Below are positions 51,830 through 60,035 of a stretch of 64,000 nucleotides of DNA, piece after piece. The position numbers were made by a program, and so were the translations under genes. Under the pieces are notes generated by a model. The model saw only the letters and a program-made list of their open reading frames with translations, was not told where the DNA came from and ran no database searches. Source of the stretch: Labilithrix sp. (GTDB lineage: Bacteria > Myxococcota > Polyangia > Polyangiales > Polyangiaceae); assembly GCA_028287035.1 (NCBI GenBank), contig JAQBQL010000020.1, positions 1-64,000 on the forward strand. The letters are read 5' to 3'. Each line of letters opens with the position of its first letter. Positions within the stretch are counted from its first letter, which is position 1.

Positions 51830-53485
51830 GTGGCAAGGTCTCCCCGGCTCAGCGGCATCGCACTGAAGAACCTCGCCCGCTTCGCGCGGACGCGACTCGG
51901 GGCGGCCGCGCTCCCCCGCGTGCTGCGCGCGGACCTCGGGGTCGACACGCTCGCGGCGCTTCCCGAGGAGCTGCGCGGCGAGATCCCGCTCGACACGCGC
52001 GCGCATTCCGGCCGGCCGCCGCGCCAGGTCGCGAGCCAGGACCTGCCGTGGCCCGCGCCGGGCTGGGCGCCGAACGCCGCGGTGCTGACGAAGCGTTACG
52101 CGGAGGGCAGCCTCTCGCCGCGCGAGGTGGTGGAAAAGGCGATCGCGGACGCACGCCGGCTCGCGACGCTCACGCCGAGCGTCGGGCCGATCCTGGACTA
52201 CGCCGAGGCCGAGGCGCTCGCCGAGGCGGCGGCCTCCGAGCAGCGCTATCGCGAGGGCAAGGCGCTCGGGCCGCTCGACGGCGTGCCGTGGGTCGTCAAG
52301 GAGCAGAGCTCGGTGCGCCGCCTGCCGCGCATGGCGGGCACGCGATTCCTCGACCGCGCCGGCTGCGCGGAGGACGCCACGCCGGTCGCTCGCGTGCGGG
52401 CCGCGGGCGGGATCACCCTCGGCACCTCGCCCATGACCGAGTTCGGCATGACCCCGAACGGCGCGAACGGCAACCGGGTCATGCCGCGGAATCCGCACGC
52501 GACCGATCGCTTCGCGGGCGGGTCGTCGACCGGTTCGGGCGTGGCGGTGGCGACGGGGCTCGTTCCGTTCGCGCTCGGCGCCGACGGCGGCGGGTCGATC
52601 CGGATCCCGGCGGCGATGAACGGCGTCTTCGGGATCAAGCCGACGTGGGGCCGCGTCAGCCGGTACGGCGATCTCTCGGGCGGAACGGTCGCGCACGTCG
52701 GACCGCTCGCGTGCAGCACGGTCGACCTCGCGCACGCGCTCGAGGCGATGAGCGGCCACGATCCGCTCGACCCGCAGACCTTCGCGGCGCCGCCGCGCGA
52801 GGCGGGCTCGTTCCTTCACGCGCTCGGTCGGGGCATCCGTGGGCTCGTCATCGGGGTGCCCGAGGCGGAGTGGCGCGACGCTTCGGAGGCGGTCCAGCGC
52901 GCGGGGCGCACCGCGATGACGGTGCTCGAGAACGAGGGCGCGCGGCTCGTGCCCATCGAGCTGCCGCTCGCGAAGCATGCGTCGCCGATCGGCGTCACCG
53001 TGATCGCCTGCGAGGCGCGGGCGGCGCTGCGCGAGCAGTGGCGGCTCCACGCCGACGACATGACCGACGACCTGCAGGTCAGCTTCGCCGCGCTCGATGC
53101 GTTCACGGCGGTCGAGTACCTCGAGACGGCGCGGCTGCGGAGCGGGTTGCGGCGCGAGATGTCGCGCACGTTCGAGCAGGTCGACCTCGTGGTGTTGCCG
53201 TCGACGGTGAGCGTCGCCTCGAAGGTGTCGGACACGGACATGAGGACGGGCTTCCTCGACACGAAGGTGATCGATGGACTGTGCCGCTTCTGTTTTCTGG
53301 GGAACCTGACGGGCTTGCCGGCCGCTTCGGTGCCGGTGGGCACGGACGCGGACGGCCTCCCGATCGGCCTGCAGCTGATGGGCGACGCGTGGGACGAGGC
53401 GACGGTGCTGGCGGCGTGCGCGCACCTCGAGCGAGTGGGCAGCGCGGTCGCGCGTAGGCCGCGCATCTCGGTTGGGGGCGTCTGA
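51830..53485 (+). CDS. Amidase-signature family hydrolase
   Basis: A 551-residue enzyme of the amidase signature family (relatives include GatA and many amide hydrolases). The Ser-cisSer-Lys triad is visible: Lys in PLDGVPWVVKEQSS, the cis-Ser in FAGGSSTGSGVAV and the nucleophile in LGADGGGSIRIPAA. The region GIKPTWGRVSRYGD and the C-terminal FLGNLTGLPAASVPVGTDAD are also typical. It has an extra helical N-terminus of about 80 residues compared with GatA, and no gatB/gatC lies nearby, so it is probably a stand-alone amidase rather than part of the tRNA amidotransferase. It uses a GTG start abutting the PilZ gene stop, suggesting coupling. The first hairpin element begins 5 nt after its stop. 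Confidence 0.9.
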   Translation: MARSPRLSGIALKNLARFARTRLGAAALPRVLRADLGVDTLAALPEELRGEIPLDTRAHSGRPPRQVASQDLPWPAPGWAPNAAVLTKRYAEGSLSPREVVEKAIADARRLATLTPSVGPILDYAEAEALAEAAASEQRYREGKALGPLDGVPWVVKEQSSVRRLPRMAGTRFLDRAGCAEDATPVARVRAAGGITLGTSPMTEFGMTPNGANGNRVMPRNPHATDRFAGGSSTGSGVAVATGLVPFALGADGGGSIRIPAAMNGVFGIKPTWGRVSRYGDLSGGTVAHVGPLACSTVDLAHALEAMSGHDPLDPQTFAAPPREAGSFLHALGRGIRGLVIGVPEAEWRDASEAVQRAGRTAMTVLENEGARLVPIELPLAKHASPIGVTVIACEARAALREQWRLHADDMTDDLQVSFAALDAFTAVEYLETARLRSGLRREMSRTFEQVDLVVLPSTVSVASKVSDTDMRTGFLDTKVIDGLCRFCFLGNLTGLPAASVPVGTDADGLPIGLQLMGDAWDEATVLAACAHLERVGSAVARRPRISVGGV

Positions 53486-53490
53486 GCCTC

Positions 53491-53665
53491 GAGAGAAGCG
53501 CCAAGACGCCAAGGCGCCAAGACGCCACGAGCTGGTGGGGGACGGCGCCTGGCGCAGATGGGCGGGTTGGCCCTCGGGGCGTCGTGGGGTGGTGCCCCTG
53601 GAGCGCTGCTCCTCTTCTTCCCAAGATCGCGGCGTCTTGGCGGCTTGGCGCCTTGGCGACTCTCG
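53491..53665. repeat. Hairpin element with 8-bp iterations, copy 1
   Basis: The left arm (53493-53528) is GAGAAGC followed by iterations of GCCAAGAC/GCCAAGGC. The right arm (53621-53665) is the inverted counterpart, with GGCGTCTTGGCGGCTTGGCG and a closing GACTCTCG. The arms pair over about 38 bases with few mismatches around a GC-rich loop of about 95 bases. A second copy lies behind the GxxExxY gene, and loop parts (CTGGTGGGG, GGTGCCCCTG, CCAAGATCG) are shared, so this is one homologous element in two copies. Confidence 0.92.
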
Positions 53666-53720
53666 TTCGGGAGGGCGCCACGCGGCGCAACCGCTCGCGG
53701 GGCTGGCCGACCGTCGCTCC

Positions 53721-54113
53721 GTGGGCAACGAACCTTCCGCAGGTGTGGATGCTGTGGCACGCGAGGTCGTCGATTCGGCGATCGCCGTGCATCGGGCGCT
53801 GGGTCCTGGCTTCAGGGAAAGCGTGTACGAACGCGCGCTCTGCATCGAGCTCGCGGCGCGAGGTGTGAGCCACGCGAGGCAGGTCCTCGTTCAGCTCACC
53901 TATCGCGATCAGATCGTCGGCACGCACCGGGTCGATCTCGTGGTCGAGGGGCTCCTCGTCGTCGAGCTCAAGACGGTGGATCTTCTCGGTAGCCTCCACA
54001 TGGGCCAGGTGATCGCCTATCTCAAGGCCACGAACCTGGAGCTCGGGCTCCTCATCAACTTCAACGTCCCCCTCCTCCACAAGGGCGTGCGCCGCATCGT
54101 GCTGTCCCGGTGA
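53721..54113 (+). CDS. GxxExxY protein (PD-(D/E)XK nuclease-like)
   Basis: A 130-residue cytoplasmic protein of the GxxExxY family (PDDEXK_3). The signature is GFRESVY within RALGPGFRESVYERAL, and the nuclease-like core reads HRVDLVVEGLLVVELKTV, keeping the Asp and the E-x-K of a PD-(D/E)XK active site; LGLLINFNVPLLHKGVRRIV closes the domain as usual. DNA or RNA cleavage is suggested by the fold but is not proven for the family. From the GTG at 53721 the length is the family norm; the frame is open upstream through the hairpin element, but that part reads as repeat sequence. The gene is bracketed by two copies of the hairpin element and shows no link with the neighbouring amidase or arginine genes, so it looks like part of an inserted unit. 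Confidence 0.88.
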   Translation: MGNEPSAGVDAVAREVVDSAIAVHRALGPGFRESVYERALCIELAARGVSHARQVLVQLTYRDQIVGTHRVDLVVEGLLVVELKTVDLLGSLHMGQVIAYLKATNLELGLLINFNVPLLHKGVRRIVLSR

Positions 54114-54130
54114 GCGCCCGGTTCCCAGTC

Positions 54131-54317
54131 GAGAAGCGCCAAGACGCCAAGGCGCCAAGACGCCATGATCTGGTGGGGACGGCGTGCGCCGTAGATGCGC
54201 GGGCTCGCCCCTCGGGCCCTCGTTCGGGGTGCGGGCGTGCCGGTGCCCCTGAAGCGCGGCTCGCGCTCCTGACCAAGATCGTGGCGTCTTGGCGTCTTGG
54301 CGTCCTGGCGCCTCTCT
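54131..54317. repeat. Hairpin element with 8-bp iterations, copy 2
   Basis: The left arm begins GAGAAGCGCCAAGACGCCAA at 54131, identical to copy 1 over its first 35 bases. The right arm (54273-54317) reads CCAAGATCGTGGCGTCTTGG and continues with two more such units to CCTCTCTTG. The loop shares CTGGTGGGGACGGCG and CGGTGCCCCTGAAGCGC-like parts with copy 1 but has diverged more. A further partial unit (GGCGTCCTGGCGGCGCTCTT) lies at 54328-54347. It occupies most of the gap before the arginine operon and may be part of its leader. Confidence 0.92.
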
Positions 54318-54389
54318 TGCTGCCAAGTGGCGTCCTGGCGGCGCTCTTCCCTTGCGCTGCGGCGCAGCATTGTTATGGGGATGCGAGAT

Positions 54390-55442
54390 ATGACGCGGCG
54401 CGATTTCCTCTCCACGCTCGACTGGTCACGCCCCGACGTCGAGGCGCTGCTCGAGGACGCGCGCCACCTCAAGGCGACGCGCCGCACCCCCGCGGACATC
54501 GGCGCCGGTAGCCTCGCCGGCAAGAGCGTGGCGCTCGTCTTCTTCAACCCGTCGCTGCGGACCCGCAGCTCGTTCGAGATCGGCATCTTCGAGATGGGCG
54601 GCCACGCGGTCGTGCTCGAGCCCGGCAAGGGCGCGTGGCCCATCGAGTACCGCGACGGCATGGTCATGGATGGCGAGGCCGAAGAGCACGTCGAGGAGGT
54701 CGCGCGCGTCCTCTCTCGCTACGCCGACGTCATCGCGGTCCGCGCCTTCCCGAAGTTCCAGAAGTGGGAAGACGACCGCCAGGACCAGGTGATCAACGCC
54801 TTCGCGCGGTACGCCACGGTCCCGGTCGTCAACATGGAGACCATCACCCATCCCTGTCAGGAGCTCGCGCTCATGCTGACGCTGAAGGAGAAGCTCGGCA
54901 CGACCGACGGCAAGAAGTTCCTCCTCACGTGGACCTACCACCCGAAGCCGCTGAACACCGCGGTCGCCAACTCCGCGCTCATCATCGCCGCGAAGCTCGG
55001 CTTCGACGTGACGCTCCTCTGCCCGACGCCCGAGTACGTGCTCGACCCGCGCTACATGGACGCGGCGAAGCAGCTCACGACCGAGCAAGGCCGCTCCCTC
55101 ACCGTCTCGCACGACCCGGCGAGCGCCTACGCCGGGGCGCACGTCGTGTACGCGAAGAGCTGGGGCGCCATCCCGTACTTCGGCCGCTGGGAAGACGAGA
55201 AGCCGATCCGCGACCGGCACAAGCACTTCATCGTCGACGAAGCGAAGATGGCCCTCACCGTCGACGGCGGCCAGGGCTACTTCAGCCACTGCCTCCCGCT
55301 CCGTCGCAACATCAAGGCGACCGACGGGGTCGTCAGTGGTCCGCGCTCGCTCGTCATCGAGGAAGCCGAGAATCGCCTCCACGTCCAGAAGGCGGTCCTC
55401 CGCCGGCTCACCGGCACCGGCCCCGATCAGGTGGCGACGTGA
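54390..55442 (+). CDS. argF': N-acetylornithine carbamoyltransferase
   Basis: A 350-residue transcarbamylase that I assign to the acetylornithine-specific type (EC 2.1.3.9), which makes N-acetylcitrulline. It follows the Xanthomonas enzyme closely: FFNPSLRTRSSFEIG (carbamoyl-phosphate loop), LEPGKGAWPIEYRDG, METITHPCQELALML, LTWTYHPKPLNTAVANSALI, the region IVDEAKMALT with the lysine that is carboxylated in that enzyme, and SHCLPLRRNIKATD. Ornithine transcarbamylases lack the WPIE and YHPKPLN blocks in this form. The ATG at 54390 (MTRRDFLSTLDWSR) aligns with the family start; ATGs at 54375 and 54381 are also in frame. First gene of the arginine operon; the stop overlaps the next start (GTGA). 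Confidence 0.94.
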   Translation: MTRRDFLSTLDWSRPDVEALLEDARHLKATRRTPADIGAGSLAGKSVALVFFNPSLRTRSSFEIGIFEMGGHAVVLEPGKGAWPIEYRDGMVMDGEAEEHVEEVARVLSRYADVIAVRAFPKFQKWEDDRQDQVINAFARYATVPVVNMETITHPCQELALMLTLKEKLGTTDGKKFLLTWTYHPKPLNTAVANSALIIAAKLGFDVTLLCPTPEYVLDPRYMDAAKQLTTEQGRSLTVSHDPASAYAGAHVVYAKSWGAIPYFGRWEDEKPIRDRHKHFIVDEAKMALTVDGGQGYFSHCLPLRRNIKATDGVVSGPRSLVIEEAENRLHVQKAVLRRLTGTGPDQVAT

Positions 55443-56797
55443 ACGGCAACAACACGCAGGACGTCATCGCGCGTCTCCTCACGAACATCGGCAGCCGCAA
55501 GGAGGTCGAGCAGTACCTCCGCAACTACGCGAGCGTCGACGCGCCGAAGTTCGCGGTCGTGAAGGCGAGCGGCTCGATCATCCAGGACAACCTGGACGCG
55601 CTCGCCTCGTCACTGTCGTTCCTCCAGCGAGTCGGCCTCGTCCCCATCGTCATCCACGGCGGCAACGCGCAGCTCGATCGCGCGCTCTCCGAAGCAGGCA
55701 TCCACGCGCCGGTCGTGAAGGGCCTCCGCAAGATGACGCCGGCCGCGCTCGAGGTGGCACGCCGCGTGTTCCACGAGACCAACCTGCGCCTCGTCGAGGG
55801 CCTCGAGCGCCTCGGCACGCGCGTCCGTCCCTTCACGTCGGGCGTGCTCGAGGTGCGGCGCATCGAGACGCCCGATCTCGGGCTCGTCGGCGAGATCACG
55901 CAGGTCCGCAAGGAGGGCATCGCGCAGGCCGCCCAGGCCGGCATCCTGCCCATCGTCGCGCCGCTCGGCGAGACGTCGAAGGGCCAGATCCTCATCGTTC
56001 ACGCCGACGCGGTGGCGCGTGCGCTCGCGATCGCGCTGAAGCCTCACAAGGTCGTCTACCTCAACGAGGCGGGCGGGCTCACCAACGAGCGCGGTCAGAT
56101 CCGCTCGGCCGTGAACCTCGCCGAGGACTACGACGACCTCATGGCCGACGAGCTCACGTCGCCCGAGTCGAAGCGGAAGGTCACCGAGATCAGCGCGCTG
56201 CTCGCCGAGCTGCCGCCGACCTCCTCGGTCTCCATCACCTCGCCCGAGCACCTCGCCAAGGAGCTCTTCACGCATACCGGCGCCGGCACGCTGGTCCGCC
56301 GCGGCGAGCGCGTGCTCCGCCACGACGACTGGTCGAACATCGACACCGGGCGCATGCGCGGGCTCCTCGAGGAGTGCTTCGGGCGCGTGCTCGACAACGA
56401 CTACTTCACCGCGAAGGCGCCGTACCGCGTCTACCTCGCCGAGTCGTACCGCGCGACCGCCATCCTCACGATGGAGGACGGCGTGCCCTACCTCGACAAG
56501 TTCGCGGTCACCACCGAGGCGCAGGGCGAGGGCATCGGCGGCTCGATCTGGCAGCGCATGCGCCGCGAGACCCCCAAGGTGTTCTGGCGGTCGCGCGCCT
56601 CGAACCCGATCAACACCTGGTACGCGCAGAACGCCGACGGCCTCTACAAGACGGACAAGTGGTGGGTGTTCTGGTGCGGGATGTCCGGCTTCCCCGAGAT
56701 CCAGGGCTCCATCGAGCGCGCCATCGCGATGCCCGCCACGTTCCACGATCGCCCGAGCTTTCCGCTGATCCAGGCGCCGCCCGCGCAGGAGACATGA
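55439..56797 (+). CDS. argB: Bifunctional N-acetylglutamate kinase / N-acetylglutamate synthase
   Basis: A 452-residue fusion for the first two steps of arginine synthesis. Residues 1 to about 290 are an amino acid kinase domain (VVKASGSIIQDN, VPIVIHGGNAQLDRALSEAG, IVAPLGETSKGQILIVHADA, KVVYLNEAGGL). Residues about 300-450 are a DUF619-type acetyltransferase domain (YRATAILTMEDGVPYLDKFA, TTEAQGEGIGGSIWQRM, NPINTWYAQNADGLYK). This is the Xanthomonas-type NAGS-K, related to mitochondrial NAGS/NAGK. It is expected to be inhibited by arginine, as in relatives. The GTG start overlaps the argF' stop, and its own stop overlaps argC (ATGA). Confidence 0.93.
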   Translation: MNGNNTQDVIARLLTNIGSRKEVEQYLRNYASVDAPKFAVVKASGSIIQDNLDALASSLSFLQRVGLVPIVIHGGNAQLDRALSEAGIHAPVVKGLRKMTPAALEVARRVFHETNLRLVEGLERLGTRVRPFTSGVLEVRRIETPDLGLVGEITQVRKEGIAQAAQAGILPIVAPLGETSKGQILIVHADAVARALAIALKPHKVVYLNEAGGLTNERGQIRSAVNLAEDYDDLMADELTSPESKRKVTEISALLAELPPTSSVSITSPEHLAKELFTHTGAGTLVRRGERVLRHDDWSNIDTGRMRGLLEECFGRVLDNDYFTAKAPYRVYLAESYRATAILTMEDGVPYLDKFAVTTEAQGEGIGGSIWQRMRRETPKVFWRSRASNPINTWYAQNADGLYKTDKWWVFWCGMSGFPEIQGSIERAIAMPATFHDRPSFPLIQAPPAQET

Positions 56798-57681
56798 AGC
56801 GCACGATCGGGATCGTCGGCGCGCGCGGCTACGTGGGCCAGGAGCTCACGACCCTGGTGAACGGACACGGCGGCCTCGACCTCGGGCTCGCGGTGTCGGC
56901 GCGCGACAACAAGAGCGCCGAGGAGGTCGCGGCCACGAAGCTCGACGCCTACGTGCTCGCGCTGCCGAACGGAGCGAGCGGCCCGTACGTCGACGCGATC
57001 CTGGCGGCGCGCCCTGACGCGGTCATCGTCGATCTCTCGGCCGACCACCGCTTCGACGCGGGCTGGGTGTACGGCCAGCCCGAACGGAACCGGGCGGCGC
57101 TGAAGGGCGCGCGGCTCGTCGCCAACCCGGGCTGCTACGCGACCGCGGTGCAGCTCGCGCTCGCGCCGCTCGTGCCGCTGCTCGAAGGGCCGGCGCATGC
57201 GTTCGGCGTGAGCGGCTACAGCGGCGCGGGCACGACGCCGTCGCCGAGGAACGATCCCGAGGCCCTCCGCGACAACCTCGTGCCCTACGCGCTCACCGGC
57301 CACGTCCACGAGCGCGAGGTGCGCGCGCAGCTCGGGCATCCCCTCTTCTTCCTCCCGCACGTCGCGCCCTGGTTCCAGGGGATCACCGTCACCCTCTCGG
57401 TGGCGCTGGCCGAGCCGACGTCCCACGATTCGCTAGGCGAGCGCTACCGCGCGGCGTACGGCGACGAGCCGCTCGTCCGGTACATGATCGAGACGCCGCT
57501 CGTCCGTGACATCATGGGCAAGCACGACGTCGCCATCGGCGGCCTCGCGGTCTCCACGGACGGACGCCATGCGGCGATCGTCGCCACCATCGACAACCTC
57601 CTCGGCGGGGCCGCCACGCAGGCGCTCCGCAACCTGAATCTCGCCCTCGGATTGCCCGAGAACCAAGGTGTCCCGCGATGA
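56794..57681 (+). CDS. argC: N-acetyl-gamma-glutamyl-phosphate reductase
   Basis: A 295-residue NADPH-dependent reductase for the third arginine step. The nucleotide-binding start is TIGIVGARGYVGQELTTLV, the catalytic Cys is in VANPGCYATAVQLA, then GVSGYSGAGTTPSPRN, LTGHVHEREVRAQLG, FLPHVAPWFQGITVTL and TIDNLLGGAATQALRNLNLA. It resembles Xanthomonas ArgC, but the N-terminal domain is shorter between residues 35 and 60 (direct passage from LAVSARDNKSAEE to DAYVLALPNGA). It overlaps both neighbours by 4 nt (ATGA on each side). Confidence 0.95.
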   Translation: MKRTIGIVGARGYVGQELTTLVNGHGGLDLGLAVSARDNKSAEEVAATKLDAYVLALPNGASGPYVDAILAARPDAVIVDLSADHRFDAGWVYGQPERNRAALKGARLVANPGCYATAVQLALAPLVPLLEGPAHAFGVSGYSGAGTTPSPRNDPEALRDNLVPYALTGHVHEREVRAQLGHPLFFLPHVAPWFQGITVTLSVALAEPTSHDSLGERYRAAYGDEPLVRYMIETPLVRDIMGKHDVAIGGLAVSTDGRHAAIVATIDNLLGGAATQALRNLNLALGLPENQGVPR

Positions 57682-60029
57682 AGCGTATCCTCCTGCTCGG
57701 TCCCGGGCCCGCCGTCATCGGTGAGGGTGGTGAGCTCGATGCCGCCATCGCATGCGCGTCGACGGAGCTGCGTGCGGCCGGCCACGAGGTCATCCTCGTC
57801 ACCTCCAACCCGGCCACCGTCGCGAGCGACGTGTCGGTCGCCGACCGCACCTACCTCGAGCCGCTCGATCTCGAGGCGCTCCGCTCGATCGTCCTCTCGG
57901 AGCGGCCGCTCGGCGTCTTTCCGCTGTTCGGCGGGGCCAAGGCCCAGGCGCTCGCGCTCGCGCTCGACGACGAGGGCGCGCTGCACGAGGCGAAGTCCGA
58001 GCTGTTCGGCATCTCGGCGGCCGCCCTGCGCGCCGCGGCCATCGGCGCGGTCACCGCCCCCGCGCTGCGGAGCGCGCTCGCGAGCGAGCCGGCGTGGAGC
58101 GCCTTCGAGGTGGTCTGCGCGCTCGACGCGACCGGCGCGTTCCTCCCCATCTGCACGATCGAGAGCCTCGACGCCGCGCAGGTGCACCCCGGAGACGCGG
58201 TCTGCGTGACGCCGCCGCTCGATCACCCGGCGACGCACATGTCCGAGCTCCACGAGGCGGCGCGCTCCGCGCTCGTCACCCTCGGCCTCACCGCGGGCAT
58301 CGCCACGTGCGAGCTCGCCCTCCGCCGCAACGACGGCGACGTGCGCCTTCTCTCGATCACGCCCGGGTTCACGCGGTCGAGCGCGCTCGCCGCGCAGGTC
58401 ACCGGCTATCCGGTGGCGAAGGTCGCGATCGCGCTCGCCCTAGGCCAGCAGCTCGCGTCGCTCCGGGTGCCGGAGCCCGCGTCGCGCAACGTGGTGGTTC
58501 GCTGGCCACGGTTCGCCTTCGAGACGTTCCCGGACGCCGACTCTGCGCTCGGCGCCCAGCGCAAGAGCTTCGGCGAGTCGCTCGGCGTCGGCCACACGCT
58601 CGCCGACGCGCTCCGGAGCGCGGCGCGCGGCGTCGACGACGGTCTCGCGCGCGCCCGGCCCGGCAAGCGGGTCACCGCCCACGAGCAGAGCAAACGGATC
58701 CTCGTCCTCGGCGCCGGACCGAGCCGCATCGGTCAGGGCCCGGAGCTCGCGACGTGCGCCAGCGAGGCATGTCATGCGGTGCGCGAGCTCGGGTACGTGC
58801 CGGTCTTCATCGACTCGAGCGTCGACTCGCTCGCGGTGGTCGCGCTCGCCGCCGACCACGTCCACGCCGAGCCCGTGACGCTCGAGCGCGTGCTCGCCAT
58901 CCACGACCGTGAGGGCGCCGCCGGCGTCATCGTGCAGGTGGGCGGCGACACCGCGCTCCGTCTCGCGGCCGACCTCGCCGACCGCGGCGTCCGGGTGCTC
59001 GGGACCGAGCCCGCGCTCCTCGCGAAGGCGCAGGACGCAGCGCCGCGCGGCGCACACGCCCTGCACGACGCCATCACCCTCGACGTCGACGCGGTCTGCG
59101 ACGGCCAGCGCGCCGTCATCGCGGGCGTCATGGAGCACCTCGAGCCCGGCTACGTGCACGGCGGAGACGCCGCCGCGCTGCTCCCCGCATCGACCGTTCA
59201 CCCCGACATCGTCGCGCGCATCGAGGATCGCGTCCGCGCCATCGCGCTGGACAGCGGAATCGTCGGGCTCCTCGGCGTCCGCGTCGCGGTCACCGGTCAC
59301 GAGATCACCGTCCTCGAGGTGGAGCCCCGCGCCGGCCGCACCACCGCCTTCGTGACCCGCGCCACCGGCATCCCGCTCGTCCGCATCGCCACCAAGCTGA
59401 TGCTCGGCGCGACGCTCGACAGCCTCGGCGTCTCGGAGCGTCCCCTCCCCCGCCACGTCGCCGCGCGCGAGCGCGTGTTTCCCTTCGACCGCCTCGGCGT
59501 CGACCCCGCGCTCGGCCGCGAGATGCGCTCCACCGGGGAGGTGATCGGCCTCGACGACTCTCCGGCGCGCGCCTACGGCAAGGCGCTCCGCGGGATGGGC
59601 GTCTCGCTGCGGGCACCCGGCCCCGACGCGGCCGGCGCCCGTGCCGTGCTCCTCTCGATCAGCGACGGCGACCGCGCCGCCGCCGTCGATCTCGCCAAGC
59701 GCTTCCGCGCGATCGGCTTCGAGGTGAGCGCGCTCGGCTCGGTCCGCGCCGCGCTCGCCGCGGCCCGGGTCCCCTTCACGGACGTGGGCGGCGACGACAT
59801 CGACCTGGCGCTCGACGCGATCCGCGGCGGCGACGTCGCCTTCGCGGTCGTGACCGCCAGGGACGACGACGAGATCGCCCGCACCCGCGGCCTCCGCGCC
59901 GCGACGATGGCGGCGCGGATCACGTGCTTCACCACGGTGCGCCTCGCCCAGCTCGCGTGCAGCGCCCTCGAGGAGGACCCGACGCCGCGCGTCCGATCGC
60001 TCCAGGACTGGTACGCCGCGGACGTGTGA
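57678..60029 (+). CDS. CarB-like protein with deleted ATP-binding subdomains (probable pseudo-enzyme)
   Basis: A 783-residue relative of the carbamoyl-phosphate synthase large chain (normally about 1070). Both halves start with the right Rossmann part (RILLLGPGPAVIGEGGELD; ILVLGAGPSRIGQGPELA), and a C-terminal MGS-like domain is present (VLLSISDGDRAAAVDLAKRF). After [12 protein letters not shown] in half one and after LLAKAQDA in half two, however, the ATP-grasp A and B subdomains with the nucleotide-binding lysine and Gly-rich loop are missing. The metal-binding E-M-N-P-R of half one reads SITPGFTRSSALAAQ, and E-V-N-P-R of half two reads EVEPRAGRTTAF. The protein should therefore be unable to make carbamoyl phosphate. 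As last gene of the arginine operon (4-nt overlap with argC) it may be a regulatory or scaffold partner of real CarAB, which is not in this window. Confidence 0.85.
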   Translation: MKRILLLGPGPAVIGEGGELDAAIACASTELRAAGHEVILVTSNPATVASDVSVADRTYLEPLDLEALRSIVLSERPLGVFPLFGGAKAQALALALDDEGALHEAKSELFGISAAALRAAAIGAVTAPALRSALASEPAWSAFEVVCALDATGAFLPICTIESLDAAQVHPGDAVCVTPPLDHPATHMSELHEAARSALVTLGLTAGIATCELALRRNDGDVRLLSITPGFTRSSALAAQVTGYPVAKVAIALALGQQLASLRVPEPASRNVVVRWPRFAFETFPDADSALGAQRKSFGESLGVGHTLADALRSAARGVDDGLARARPGKRVTAHEQSKRILVLGAGPSRIGQGPELATCASEACHAVRELGYVPVFIDSSVDSLAVVALAADHVHAEPVTLERVLAIHDREGAAGVIVQVGGDTALRLAADLADRGVRVLGTEPALLAKAQDAAPRGAHALHDAITLDVDAVCDGQRAVIAGVMEHLEPGYVHGGDAAALLPASTVHPDIVARIEDRVRAIALDSGIVGLLGVRVAVTGHEITVLEVEPRAGRTTAFVTRATGIPLVRIATKLMLGATLDSLGVSERPLPRHVAARERVFPFDRLGVDPALGREMRSTGEVIGLDDSPARAYGKALRGMGVSLRAPGPDAAGARAVLLSISDGDRAAAVDLAKRFRAIGFEVSALGSVRAALAAARVPFTDVGGDDIDLALDAIRGGDVAFAVVTARDDDEIARTRGLRAATMAARITCFTTVRLAQLACSALEEDPTPRVRSLQDWYAADV

Positions 60030-60035
60030 CCTCGC

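Noticed and set aside
53472..53720. N-terminal extension of the GxxExxY protein through the first hairpin element.
   Set aside because: The extension is translated repeat sequence; family members begin shortly before the helix leading to the GxxExxY motif, which fits the GTG at 53721.
53103..54326. Long minus-strand frame across both hairpin elements, with repeated RQDAKTPR and SWRLGVLA stretches.
   Set aside because: These peptides are simply the translated arms of the hairpin elements; such frames are open because the 8-bp units contain no stops.
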